Counted from the stretch's first letter, positions 35,069-43,636 are shown. The stretch is DNA of 64,000 nt from an uncultured bacterium (GCA_903895695.1 CAITUY010000198.1:1-64000), one strand, 5' to 3'. Made by a program: numbers and translations. Notes: a model not told the origin generated them from the letters alone.

Positions 35069-36850
35069 ATGAAGCGAACGTTTCGCGGACCCCGCTGGTT
35101 TAGTACCGGCGGGGTTCTTTTTTGGGGCGTGGGTCTGATACTCGCCGCGGGACTCTCGCCTGCGGCAACCGAGTCGGTCTTCCGTAGTGAGACCGGGCGC
35201 ATTCGCGGTTTCGATCCGGCCCTGGTCATGGACGTTCCCTCGGTCCAGGCAATCGGGAGAATCTATGAAGGGTTGGTCCAGTACGCCTATCTCGAACGCC
35301 CTTATCGTGTCGAGCCGCTGCTGGCCGAGTCCCTGCCCACTGTCTCGCCGGACGGGCTGGAGTACGTCTTCCATATCCGCCAGGGCATTCGATTCCAGGA
35401 CGATCCTTGTTTCACAAACACGGCCGGCCGGGGTCGTGAACTGACGGCCGGCGATTTTATCTACTCCCTGAAGCGCGTTGCCGATATCAAGGTCGGCTCG
35501 TCGGGGTATTGGACCTTGCGCGGGCATATTGTCGGGCTTGATGAATACCGCACCGCGTCGGCAGGCGTGGCACGCAATGAGGACGCGCCGGTCGAGGGGC
35601 TCCAAGCCCTTGATCCCCACACGCTGCGCATTCGCCTGACCGCGCCCTTCCCGGCATTGCTTTGGATGCTGGCTATGAACTACGCGTATGCCGTGCCTCG
35701 CGAGGCGGTTGAATACTATGGTGCTGAGTTCGTCAACCACCCGGTCGGGACAGGTCCCTACATACTTAAGGAATGGGTGCAGAACTATAAACTGGAGTTC
35801 GTCCGCAACCCGGCCTGGAGGGCGACAGGGCGGGTCGACCGCTACCCGTCAGTCGGCGAGACCGGCGATGCGGCTGCCGGCTTGTTGCGCGATGCGGGCA
35901 AGCCGCTCCCTTTGGTCGACCGCATTGAACAATATGTGGTGGGCGACCCCTCCACGCAATGGCTGCTCTTCCTGGCGGGTCGCTTTGATGTTTCGGGCAT
36001 TTCGCGCGACAACTGGGATGCGGTGATCACGCTCGACCGGGCACTGACCGCCGACTTGGCGGGGCGGGGGATTACGATGGACGCCGTGCCGGCGCTGGAT
36101 GTGAGTTACATTGGCTACAACATGGAAGACCCCGTCCTCGGCACCAACCGTTGCCTGCGGCAGGCCATGCAGTGTGCCTTTGACCGTGACCAATGGGTGC
36201 GTTTTCAGAATGGGCGGGTGGTTCCTGCGCAAGGGCCGGTGCCGCCAGCCATCCGCCCAGCCGAAGCAGGTGCAAATCCATTTCCGTTTGACCTGGCGCG
36301 GGCCAAGGCCCTTATGGCGCAGGCCGGTTACCCGGACGGGCGCGACCCGCGGACAGGGCGGCGGCTCGAGTTGACGCTCGAACTCGGGTCTGGTGCCTCG
36401 GATACGCGCGAGACCGCGGAGGTGCTGGCGTCATTCATGGAGCGGATCGGCATCGTCGTCCGTCCCAGCATCAACAACTGGCCGACACTACTCAGGAAAC
36501 TGGACCGTAAGCAGGCGCAGATGTTCATGCTGAACTGGATGGCCGACTATCCCGACCCCGAAAACTTCCTGCAGCTTTTTTACGGTCCCAACGAGACACC
36601 GGGCGCGAACCGGGCGAACTATCACAACGCGGAGTTCGACCGCCTCTACCAGCAGGCGGCACGGCTTCCCGACGGCCCCGATCGCCGCGCGTTATACGCC
36701 CGCCTGGAGAGCATCGTGATGCAGGACTGTCCGTGGATGTTTCTGCACCACTCCCTGTCGTTCAGCCTGCGTCAGCCATGGCTGAAGAACTACAAGCCGC
36801 ACGACTTCCCCTACGGCATGGCCAAGTATTATCGTGTCGATCGGCCGTAG
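35069..36850 (+). CDS. ABC transporter substrate-binding protein, oligopeptide (SBP_bac_5) family
   Basis: 593 residues with a signal peptide (about 1-33, LFWGVGLILAAGLSPAA). The family 5 solute-binding layout is clear: RIYEGLVQYAYLERPYRVEPLLAESLPTVSPDG, YVFHIRQGIRFQDD, LTAGDFIYSLKR, HPVGTGPYILKEW and the C-terminal LMAQAGYPDGRD...MFMLNWMADYPDPENFLQLFYGPN. It would bind peptides or similar solutes outside the membrane. No permease or ATPase genes are adjacent. Its first codons contain an intrinsic terminator-like hairpin (35089-35124), so expression from the secG side may be limited. Confidence 0.9.
   Translation: MKRTFRGPRWFSTGGVLFWGVGLILAAGLSPAATESVFRSETGRIRGFDPALVMDVPSVQAIGRIYEGLVQYAYLERPYRVEPLLAESLPTVSPDGLEYVFHIRQGIRFQDDPCFTNTAGRGRELTAGDFIYSLKRVADIKVGSSGYWTLRGHIVGLDEYRTASAGVARNEDAPVEGLQALDPHTLRIRLTAPFPALLWMLAMNYAYAVPREAVEYYGAEFVNHPVGTGPYILKEWVQNYKLEFVRNPAWRATGRVDRYPSVGETGDAAAGLLRDAGKPLPLVDRIEQYVVGDPSTQWLLFLAGRFDVSGISRDNWDAVITLDRALTADLAGRGITMDAVPALDVSYIGYNMEDPVLGTNRCLRQAMQCAFDRDQWVRFQNGRVVPAQGPVPPAIRPAEAGANPFPFDLARAKALMAQAGYPDGRDPRTGRRLELTLELGSGASDTRETAEVLASFMERIGIVVRPSINNWPTLLRKLDRKQAQMFMLNWMADYPDPENFLQLFYGPNETPGANRANYHNAEFDRLYQQAARLPDGPDRRALYARLESIVMQDCPWMFLHHSLSFSLRQPWLKNYKPHDFPYGMAKYYRVDRP
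35089..35124 (+). terminator. Intrinsic terminator inside the start of the binding-protein gene
   Basis: ACCCCGC (35089-35095) pairs with GCGGGGT (35109-35115). The stem continues with T-G, G-C, G-C and T-A pairs to give about 11 bp and a 5-base loop, followed by TTCTTTTTT. It is 25 bp past the secG stop but within codons 7-18 of the next gene, over its signal peptide. This may end the gap-secG transcript or act as an attenuator. Confidence 0.8.
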
Positions 36851-36926
36851 GGCGGAGCCGAGCGCGAACCGGTGGCCACTGCAGTGCTGACAGAACTTGG
36901 TTGACGGGGCCATCCGCCTCGACTAA

Positions 36927-37325
36927 GTTCCTAACCACTATGTGTTTGTGCTTGGTGGCGAGGAGTTCGCGAATTGGAGGTCACAAACTGTGACCTCCAA
37001 TTCGGATCGCATGGGGCTGCGCCATGCCCCCATGGCCTTCACCGAGCACGGCGTCGCGGTGCTTTCGAGCGTGCTGAATAGTCCCCGCGCCATCCAGGCA
37101 AACATCTCCATCATGCGGGCTTTCGCTCAACTGCGGGCACTTCTCGCCACGCATGCCGATCTTGCGCGGAAACTGGACGATCTGGAGGCGAAGTACGACG
37201 CGCAGTTCCGCAGCGTGTTCGACGCCATCCGGCAACTGATGACGCCGCCTGTTCCATCGCGGAAGCAGATGGGGTTCGGCGTCAGGGAACGGTGCGCACC
37301 GTATATCACACGCACGGGGCGTTGA
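36927..37325 (+). pseudogene. ORF6N-domain protein, N-terminally truncated remnant
   Basis: Codons from GTT 36927 read VPNHYVFVLGGEEFANWRSQ and then match the ORF6N/KilA-N-type family: TVTSNSDRMGLRHAPMAFTEHGVAVLSSVLNS, then INI-like helix ANISIMRAFAQLRALLATHADLARKLDDLEAKYD and the C-terminal FDAIRQLM. An in-frame TAA at 36924 cuts off the N-terminal half that intact members have, and no matching frame is seen upstream. The remnant is therefore probably a decayed copy. It carries a 16-bp palindrome at 36970-37004. ORF6N proteins are DNA-binding and common near mobile elements and phages. Confidence 0.75.
36970..37004. repeat. 16-bp perfect palindrome within the ORF6N remnant
   Basis: CGAATTGGAGGTCACA (36970-36985) and TGTGACCTCCAATTCG (36989-37004) pair perfectly across a 3-base loop (AAC). 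It overlaps the RSQTVTSNSD codons of the ORF6N sequence. It may be a hairpin in mRNA or a binding site. Confidence 0.8.
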
Positions 37326-37462
37326 GGAGAGGGACGCGCAAGACGATGGGTCAAGGCTGTGCAACGGTTTGCCGTGCCCCGGTCGAGCGGCGCGGCAAAC
37401 TTCTACCAAGTTCCAAGTCACTCTCGCTGTGGTGGTTGCTCATAAGATCCTCTTTGCGCCGG

Positions 37463-37482
37463 GATAGGTCCAGTGCTCCTAA
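37463..37482. repeat. Degenerate copy of the ATAGGACC box
   Basis: GATAGGTCCAGTGCTCCTAA differs at 3 of 20 positions from the box at 37554-37573, 91 bp away in the same orientation. Its dyad symmetry is weaker than in the second copy. Confidence 0.55.
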
Positions 37483-37553
37483 CCTGGTCAGAACCGTGCA
37501 AATGGCAACTCGAAATGCCCGTTTTGGGGCTCCGCGCACCAATCATCGCCCGT

Positions 37554-37573
37554 GATAGGACCAGTGGTCCTAT
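37554..37573. repeat. ATAGGACC palindromic box
   Basis: ATAGGACC (37555-37562) and GGTCCTAT (37566-37573) are a perfect 8-bp inverted repeat across AGT. A diverged direct copy is found 91 bp upstream. The function is unknown. Confidence 0.6.
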
Positions 37574-37802
37574 TCAGGTCTATGACGGGCTTTTGCCAAG
37601 GATTAAGCCCAGCACGCATTTGGCCTGGTCCGGACTGCACGAAGGGTTGGCCCTGCCGCATTCCCGCTGGGCACTGCACACGCTGACTTGAAGGGTGAAC
37701 CAGAAGCCCGCGATCATGCTGGATACGAGTGAGATACATCGGCGGGCCTGTCTCCCAGAGCCCGGGGTTACGCTTGACTAGCAGTCGTGACGGGTGACAA
37801 TG

Positions 37803-37860
37803 GCCCGTGGAAGGTAGGTTGGTGCGGCGGCCTCGGCAGGTCGACCTTGGCCTACCGGGC
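37803..37860. repeat. GGTAGG...CCTACC palindromic element, copy 5
   Basis: GGTAGG (37813-37818) pairs with CCTACC (37851-37856), and the flanking GCCCG (37803-37807) with CGGGC (37856-37860). Inner GC-rich arms GGCGGCC and GGTCGACC lie inside. The end motif matches the copies around bioD. Confidence 0.55.
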
Positions 37861-37903
37861 CACCAAAAGACAACTTGGCACAGAGAATAGTTCGATTGAT
37901 GAG

Positions 37904-38239
37904 ATGAAATCAGCAAGACCTCCAATGTGGCGTCTCCTCGGGATCTTTGGCCTCTTCATCGTCGCCATTGGGACTGCAGTCGGGATTCACGACGGCAATC
38001 TGACGCTGGGCCTCGGGCTTGCGGCAGTGATGCTTGCGGTCCTCCTCCCCCTCGTCTGCTTCACGATCAGATTTGCCGAGCGTTCCTCACCAAGTGACAT
38101 GCTCCGATTTGTCAGGATTGCCGTCGTCGTAGGAATCACGCTGACCTGCATCGCAAGCGTCATCGGCATGGTCATTCACCAGAAGGAGAAGCGATCGAAC
38201 ACGGCGTCCCACGGTACGGCGCTGCCGCGCCGCCCGTGA
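37904..38239 (+). CDS. Small membrane protein of unknown function
   Basis: 111 residues with three hydrophobic helices (about 9-27, 32-54 and 68-90) and a charged C-terminal tail (HQKEKRSNTAS...). I do not recognise a family. ATG 37904 follows no strong ribosome binding site (GATGAG). The frame opens upstream at 37787 inside a palindromic repeat, so the upstream part is not counted. It lies 30 bp before the TPR membrane protein on the same strand, so the two may be a unit. Confidence 0.55.
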   Translation: MKSARPPMWRLLGIFGLFIVAIGTAVGIHDGNLTLGLGLAAVMLAVLLPLVCFTIRFAERSSPSDMLRFVRIAVVVGITLTCIASVIGMVIHQKEKRSNTASHGTALPRRP

Positions 38240-38269
38240 ACGCTCCGTTCGCATGACAGGAGATGATAG

Positions 38270-38758
38270 ATGAACGAGGAAACGGAAAAGCAAATCCTTG
38301 AAGAACTCCGAAAGCTCAATGCGCTGGCGGGGAAGGCGCACAAGACAAACACGGTGGGCATGCTTACTGCCGGCATCGTGTTGGCACTCTTCATCGTCAC
38401 GCTTCCCCTCCATCACCGACTGCTATCTCACCTCCAATCGACGACTCAGGCAACTGACTCATGGAGTCAGGCGCGAACGTTGCTTGGTCAGGGCAAAACT
38501 CAGGAGGGGAAGGAGATGATCGAACGGATGCTCCAGAAATTCCCCAATTACTACTACGGCCATAGACTCATGGGTTCTGTCTATCAGGAACTGGGCAATC
38601 TGGATGCCGCAGAGAAGAGCTACGCCCGTGCAGTCGAACTGTTCCCGGACGAGGACAACGAGAAGACGTTGGCGGCCATCCGGAAGGCAATCCAAAACAA
38701 GACAGGCCCTGCGAACCAACCGGCGCAATCGACGGTCAAGCCGGCGCCTGGCCGGTGA
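38270..38758 (+). CDS. Membrane-anchored TPR protein
   Basis: 162 residues. A short acidic N-terminal helix (MNEETEKQILEELRKLNALAG) precedes one transmembrane helix (about 27-48). Two tetratricopeptide-like units follow (WSQARTLLGQGKTQEGKEMIERMLQKFP and YGHRLMGSVYQELGNLDAAEKSYARAVELFP). The TPR part would face the periplasm if the N-terminus is cytoplasmic. A GGAGATGATAG ribosome binding site precedes ATG 38270. It likely scaffolds a protein complex; no partner is known apart from the small membrane protein upstream. Confidence 0.75.
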   Translation: MNEETEKQILEELRKLNALAGKAHKTNTVGMLTAGIVLALFIVTLPLHHRLLSHLQSTTQATDSWSQARTLLGQGKTQEGKEMIERMLQKFPNYYYGHRLMGSVYQELGNLDAAEKSYARAVELFPDEDNEKTLAAIRKAIQNKTGPANQPAQSTVKPAPGR

Positions 38759-38981
38759 AGTTCGGCGCAGAGGAAACATGAACGAACCTGCGATAGTCGT
38801 TGTGGTAGGCACATCCTCGGCGCCATTCGGGTCAGACCTAGAAACTCGAAAATAGACATGACAGTGACTGAAGATGAGACCGCAAACAGTTAGCAAGATG
38901 CGGGTCTAGTCTTGATCCTGTCGACTGGTCGAGGGAGCAGATAGGCTCGGGTGGACGGATTGAGGCAGTGAGGTGGGCGGA

Positions 38982-39497
38982 ATGAAGAAGATGCGGGCAG
39001 TCTATCTGGAGACAACCATCGTGAGTTACTACGTGGCCCGGCCGAGCCGGGACTTGATCACGGCGGCCCGGCAGCAAATGACGCGGGAGTGGTGGGAAGG
39101 CGAGCGCGGGAAATATACCCTTGCTGTCTCGCCGGTAGTGCTCGCGGAGGCGCAAGCTGGCGACCCGGCTGCGACGCGCAGGCGACTTGATGCGTTGACC
39201 GGCTGTGTCGTACTGCAAGGGAGCGAAGAGATTGATGCGCTGGCAGATTGCATCCGGGCCGTCTTGGGCATTCCCGAGCCCAAGAAACTCGACGCATTCC
39301 ATGTTGCCTATGCCGTATTCTATCGCATTCCCTATCTTCTTACGTGGAATTGCGCGCACCTTGCCGATCCAGAAGTTGAGTTGAAACTCGCGAGATTCTG
39401 TCTTGGGCAGGACTTGTGGGTCCCTATTGTGTGCACGCCGGAGCATATGCTGGCGCGAGGAGAGGAGTCGGACAATGTGGAAAGATCCAATTATTGA
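38982..39497 (+). CDS. PIN-domain protein, VapC-like toxin
   Basis: 171 residues. The start MKKMRAVYLETTIVSYYVARPS has the first PIN acidic residue as Glu. Later segments SPVVLAEAQAGD, PEPKKLDAFHVAYA and YLLTWNCAHLADP hold the remaining acidic cluster of PIN ribonucleases. This subfamily is usually annotated as VapC-like toxin. ATG 38982 follows AGGTGGGCGGA. The 3' end overlaps the small downstream gene by 23 bp, which fits a toxin-antitoxin pair in toxin-first order. Confidence 0.85.
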   Translation: MKKMRAVYLETTIVSYYVARPSRDLITAARQQMTREWWEGERGKYTLAVSPVVLAEAQAGDPAATRRRLDALTGCVVLQGSEEIDALADCIRAVLGIPEPKKLDAFHVAYAVFYRIPYLLTWNCAHLADPEVELKLARFCLGQDLWVPIVCTPEHMLARGEESDNVERSNY

Positions 39498-39702
39498 GGA
39501 GGTTCGGGCCAATCGAGAGCAGTTGTGGCGGAAATGGAAAGCATCGCCTGGCGGGTGCGCCCAGCAGCAGAGAGAAGTGTTCGAGCAATGGAAAGGAAAG
39601 AAGGTGACAAGGCCCTTCCATTTCAAGTGGGAACCATTGCGCACGACGGCCGTTGCTGAAGGCAAAGTGCGGTATGAGACCGGGAAGCGAACGCGGTCGT
39701 GA
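39475..39702 (+). CDS. Small partner of the PIN-domain protein (putative antitoxin)
   Basis: 75 residues. The start MWKDPIIEEVRANREQLWRK resembles the short proteins (DPIVEEVR-R-RE-type N-terminus) that follow PIN genes of this subfamily. The middle and C-terminus are basic and carry no DNA-binding motif I can name. ATG 39475 follows AGGAGAGGAG within the PIN gene; the two overlap by 23 bp. An antitoxin role is inferred from the pairing. Confidence 0.65.
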   Translation: MWKDPIIEEVRANREQLWRKWKASPGGCAQQQREVFEQWKGKKVTRPFHFKWEPLRTTAVAEGKVRYETGKRTRS

Positions 39703-39789
39703 CGTCCGCGTCCTCGCGAGCCGGGTTTCTCAACAGTCTCCTGTAGGCGAGACTGGACGGGACGGGGGCGGATTGGTATAGCCTCTCCT

Positions 39790-40959
39790 ATGTCCAAGAC
39801 GCTTCGAGAACTCGCGCAGGTGCGCGAAGACCGCGTGCTCGATCAGCCGCTGGCCACGCGCAGCGCCGCCAGCCTGGGACGCCTTCGCGACGAGCCTGAG
39901 GACCCGATCCGCCTCTGTTTTCAGCGCGATGCGCACCGCATCATTCACAGCACGGCCTTCCGCCGGCTGCGTTACAAGACCCAGGTGATCTTCTCGCCTG
40001 AGAGCGACCATGTCTCGACGCGCGTGGATCACTCGCTCTACATGGCCTCCATCGCCGAGACGGTCGCCAGGGCGCTGGGCCTGAATCAGGACCTGGTGTT
40101 CGCCATTGCCCTCGGCCACGACCTCGGCCACGGTCCCTTCGGTCATGCGGGCGAGACCGTGCTCGATAAACTGTGGAAGCGTAACGACCCTTCGCAGGCG
40201 TTCAGCCACGAATTGCACAGCCTCCGGGTGGTGGACAAGCTGGCATTCCGGCCGTCGACCGAGGAGCACGGGTTGAACCTGTCCTATGAAGTACGCGATG
40301 GCATCGTCTGCCACTGTGGCGAACGGACCGAGCCCTTCGTGAGTCCCCGCGCCAAGCCGGGCCAGGCGCTGGAGCGCATCCGCCGCCGCGGCACGATTCC
40401 CTACACGATGGAGGGGTGCGTGGTGCGGATGGTCGACCGGATTGCTTATGCGGGCCGCGACTACGAGGACGCCGGGCGCGTGCTGGGGAAACTCCCGCCT
40501 CTGCCTCCGCGCGTCGTCAAGGTGCTGGGCGCCGATAACCGGGCGATCATCAACGCGCTCGTGACCGATATGATCCAGACGAACCTCAAGACGCCGGAGC
40601 AGATTGGATTTTCCGAACCGGTATTCGAGGCGTTCCGACTACTCTACGAGTACAACTGCCGGAACATCTACTTCCATCCGCAACTCGTCGAATATGCAGC
40701 GCGTGCGGAGAACATGCTCACGATTATCTTCGACTTCGAACAGCGCGAGCTTTCGTCGCGGCGTCAATCGCGGTGGGGCGTGCCGGCCGATAAGGATTCG
40801 CCGCCCGTGCGCGAGTTGCACCGGTTTATCGCCAAGATGTATGCGCCGCGCGATCTGCCGTCGCTCTCGCAGATCGTTATCGACCACCTGTCGCTGATGA
40901 CCGACCGCTACGCGCGCACCTTCTTCCAGGATATATTCCTGCCCAAGCCCGTGGGGTGA
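39790..40959 (+). CDS. dgt: Deoxyguanosinetriphosphate triphosphohydrolase-like protein
   Basis: 389 residues of the HD superfamily. Metal ligands are seen in TRVDHSLYMASIA (His), IALGHDLGHGPFGHAGE (HD) and later VDRIAYAGRDYEDA (Asp). The N-terminal RDAHRIIHSTAFRRLRYKTQVI is the dGTPase nucleotide-binding signature. The protein hydrolyses dGTP or another dNTP to the nucleoside and tripolyphosphate; such enzymes affect dNTP pools and can limit phage. It is a stand-alone gene between the PIN pair and the glycosidase. Confidence 0.93.
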   Translation: MSKTLRELAQVREDRVLDQPLATRSAASLGRLRDEPEDPIRLCFQRDAHRIIHSTAFRRLRYKTQVIFSPESDHVSTRVDHSLYMASIAETVARALGLNQDLVFAIALGHDLGHGPFGHAGETVLDKLWKRNDPSQAFSHELHSLRVVDKLAFRPSTEEHGLNLSYEVRDGIVCHCGERTEPFVSPRAKPGQALERIRRRGTIPYTMEGCVVRMVDRIAYAGRDYEDAGRVLGKLPPLPPRVVKVLGADNRAIINALVTDMIQTNLKTPEQIGFSEPVFEAFRLLYEYNCRNIYFHPQLVEYAARAENMLTIIFDFEQRELSSRRQSRWGVPADKDSPPVRELHRFIAKMYAPRDLPSLSQIVIDHLSLMTDRYARTFFQDIFLPKPVG

Positions 40960-40968
40960 GCGCCGTCG

Positions 40969-43515
40969 TCACTGTCGCTCGGCGACGTACCACATGGTGT
41001 TGTGCCCGGCGTTCAATTCGGCGCGGGGCGATTCCGGGGATTGGCCGGTCACGACGGCTTCGCCCTGCTTCAGGCCGTCGGGGCCTAGCGTCCACAGGCG
41101 CCACCGGCCCGGGGGGAGGGGCACTTCACCCGTGACCGTTTCGATCCTGACCGGAGCGTGGCCCCAGTTCCGCCCGACCGTGCGGCGGTCGGCGGAGAAG
41201 ACCTGATCAGTGTTCTCGCAGCGGCCGCAAGCCACGATCAGCAGGCGCTGACTCTCGGAAAGCTCACGCCCGTCCAGCGGGCTCTCGGTCACGGCAGCGA
41301 AGGCCGGCGTGACGACGCGCACCCCTGACGTGGCGGCGGGGTTGCTCCAACCGGCCCAGGCCAGTCCGCCCGGGGACTCGACGTCGTAGGTCCCTTTGCC
41401 TTCATCCACCAGCCACCGGACGTGTGTGATCCCGGACCCGCGGGGTGTGAGTTTGATGCGCAACCCCGGGCGCCAGGAGAGTGACAGCCGGTGGGACTGC
41501 ATGGCAGCCAAGGCATCCTGGCCGCTGCCGTCAAACGCCTTGATAAGGCTGTTCGGCTGCGATTGCCACAGGCTTGCCGCCAACAGCGGATCGCTGCGGG
41601 GCCCCCGGCCGAACGTCATGCCGCTGTGCAGCGGGGGCATAAGGCCATCGCGAAACAGGGCGGCGCCGGCGGGCAGAAATCCCAGCTTGGCCGGGTTGGC
41701 GTCGATGTCGAAGAACGAGTCGACATGATCGTGCGGCTCGCAGGCGACGGCATGGGAATAGGCGAAGAGCCATACCCCGTCCCAGTCCTGCGCCGCCGCC
41801 GTGGAGGCGATTTCCGGGATGCATTCGGCCTGGTAGTCGTTCGGCGCCGGGTGGTTGTACTCGCTGACGGTATACGGTTTGCCTTCGAGGCGACCGCACG
41901 CCAGCGCGGGTAATGTCGCCCATTCGGGGTGATCGACCATGGCCTGTTGCTCTACCACCCAGTCGGAGGGATCCCACGGACGCCCCGGAAAGTGGGGGTG
42001 TTGCCAATACGCATGGGCATCCAGATAGTCCATGTCGCCCTGGGTGTAGAGCGAGGCCGGGCCGAATACGACCGTTCCGGTGACCAGGGCTCCACACCTC
42101 AGATCGGAACGGACAAACTGCCGAAGCTCGTCGAAACAAGACTTTTCGGTTTCGGCGAGAAACTTGATTCTATCGAGGGCGCAGGGCGCGGTTTCGCACT
42201 CGCCGAACAGCCGGACCGGGCTGGCATCGAGACCTTCGTCCGCCGCCAGACCGATGCGGCCCCCGGGCCGCAGGGCAACGTCGGCGATCTCCACGTCGCC
42301 GTCCGCCGCCCCGGCCACGAACGCGAGACGGGCGCGGGCATCGTTCGTGGTTGCCGCAAAGCCGACGCGAGTGGAGACCCAGTTGGTTGTGAGCTGGGTC
42401 CAGTGCCAGAGTCCGAGGCTTTCCCAGGGGGCGTGATCCATGGAAATACCGACGCTGAGCGGTCGAGCCTTGGCGGCGCGGGCTTTGAACGTGAGCGTGT
42501 AGTAGCGGTCGGCCTCGACGCTCAGCCGCGCCTGTTCGAGCTGGATATGCCAGTCCACGCCATCCAGCTTTCGTACCCGGACGCTCATGGCATGCTGAGC
42601 CGGGTCGGTATCCAGGGACGCCTCGGCCGGCAGGTGCACCTCAAGCTGCCAGGACGGTTCAACGCCCGGCTCGCCGACTCTGCCGCTCAGGAGATTGGTC
42701 CCGAGTGATTCGGCACCGCGGCCCCAGGATTCGCGCAGACGGGCTGTCGTGCGGTACGTACGCCGGAGCCAGTCCGTATAGCGGCGCTGCAAAATATCGG
42801 CGTAGTAGGGGGGCAGAGACCGCAGCCTTTTATCGGCATCCCACATGAACAGGCTATCCTCATTGGATAGTTCCACGAAGGCGACGGCCGGATCGGCGGC
42901 CCAGGTGACGCCCCGGTAACGGTTGGTGTGCGAAAGCACGGCGCGGGCGTAGTCCTTTTGTGCGGAAATCAAGGCTGGGGTGAACAGGTCGACGATCTTG
43001 TCATATCCGTCGCCGGAATCCGGGAGACTGAGTGACTTTGACGCCCGCCGGCCCACGTGCAGGTTGAGGTTGACGCGGATGCCATTGCGGGCGAGTTGGT
43101 CCACGAACCCATCCAGGCGGTCCTGGGCTTCGGGATAGATGAGCAGGGCATTGGTCGGGTTGAGTAGTCCGGCGGGGTAAGGACTGGTGTCGAGGTGGTG
43201 AAGGCGGACCGAGTTGATCCCGAGCGCGGCCAGGCGACGCGCCACGATCGCGGCCTCGCCGGTCGTGGGCAGACTTGCACCGAAGCACATATTGACGCCC
43301 CATACCCGGTACCGGTCGCCTGCCACGGTAAAATGATCGCCGTCGGCGATCACGCGGGGAGCTCGAACTCCCAGCGCCGCGGGCGGGGAAGCCACCAGAG
43401 CGGCGCCGGGCAGCGCGGGGGGAATCGCAAAGGGAGCCCAATGCGCGCGGGCGGCGGAAACGAGGATGGCAGTAATGCCCAGCGCCAACCGGGCCTTCAT
43501 GGTTGGGGAATTCAT
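40969..43515 (-). CDS. Secreted clan-A glycoside hydrolase-like protein (GH5-type)
   Basis: 848 residues. A signal peptide (about 6-26, LALGITAILVSAARA) leads to a TIM-barrel region: RYRVWGVNMCFGASLPT, GINSVRLHHLDTSPYPAG, and AFVELSNEDSLFMW, where NE is the expected acid/base. A carbohydrate-binding-like beta-domain is inserted after residue about 310. The barrel resumes with the nucleophile in YTVSEYNHPAPNDYQAE. The C-terminus is another beta-domain. The substrate cannot be named. ATG 43515 is taken; the frame extends upstream over the promoter of the DksA-like gene, so that part is discarded. Confidence 0.8.
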   Translation of the reverse strand: MNSPTMKARLALGITAILVSAARAHWAPFAIPPALPGAALVASPPAALGVRAPRVIADGDHFTVAGDRYRVWGVNMCFGASLPTTGEAAIVARRLAALGINSVRLHHLDTSPYPAGLLNPTNALLIYPEAQDRLDGFVDQLARNGIRVNLNLHVGRRASKSLSLPDSGDGYDKIVDLFTPALISAQKDYARAVLSHTNRYRGVTWAADPAVAFVELSNEDSLFMWDADKRLRSLPPYYADILQRRYTDWLRRTYRTTARLRESWGRGAESLGTNLLSGRVGEPGVEPSWQLEVHLPAEASLDTDPAQHAMSVRVRKLDGVDWHIQLEQARLSVEADRYYTLTFKARAAKARPLSVGISMDHAPWESLGLWHWTQLTTNWVSTRVGFAATTNDARARLAFVAGAADGDVEIADVALRPGGRIGLAADEGLDASPVRLFGECETAPCALDRIKFLAETEKSCFDELRQFVRSDLRCGALVTGTVVFGPASLYTQGDMDYLDAHAYWQHPHFPGRPWDPSDWVVEQQAMVDHPEWATLPALACGRLEGKPYTVSEYNHPAPNDYQAECIPEIASTAAAQDWDGVWLFAYSHAVACEPHDHVDSFFDIDANPAKLGFLPAGAALFRDGLMPPLHSGMTFGRGPRSDPLLAASLWQSQPNSLIKAFDGSGQDALAAMQSHRLSLSWRPGLRIKLTPRGSGITHVRWLVDEGKGTYDVESPGGLAWAGWSNPAATSGVRVVTPAFAAVTESPLDGRELSESQRLLIVACGRCENTDQVFSADRRTVGRNWGHAPVRIETVTGEVPLPPGRWRLWTLGPDGLKQGEAVVTGQSPESPRAELNAGHNTMWYVAERQ

Positions 43516-43545
43516 GCCAGGGCAAGGTAGCTTCTCCCGGGGCCG

Positions 43546-43574
43546 TTGACAAGCCTGCGGGCCTGTGGTATAAA
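43546..43574 (+). promoter_or_regulatory. Strong sigma70 promoter of the DksA-like gene
   Basis: Consensus -35 TTGACA (43546-43551) and -10 TATAAA (43569-43574) have a 17-base spacer. They are 62 bp before ATG 43637, in the gap between divergent genes. It likely drives dksA-like, lspA and miaA. Confidence 0.8.
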
Positions 43575-43636
43575 GGCGCACTTCATCCCGTTCAAGCGAC
43601 GATGGTTGACGGATCAGTGCAAGGAGCTGGAAGGAT

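Larger units (their letters stand above)
37326..37903. other. Intergenic stretch with small repeats, no recognisable gene
   Basis: About 580 bp. The open frames on either strand (for example minus 37488-37925) show no family features. It contains a duplicated 20-bp box (37463-37482 and 37554-37573) and a GGTAGG...CCTACC palindrome (37803-37860). Decayed mobile-element sequence is the most likely content. Confidence 0.6.

Noticed and set aside
37488..37925. 145-codon minus-strand frame in the repeat-rich gap
   Set aside because: The translation has no domain, signal peptide or helix pattern and spans repeat boxes.
36927..39702. Integrated prophage
   Set aside because: An ORF6N remnant and toxin-antitoxin genes are present, but no integrase, terminase, capsid or tail genes and no att repeats were seen.
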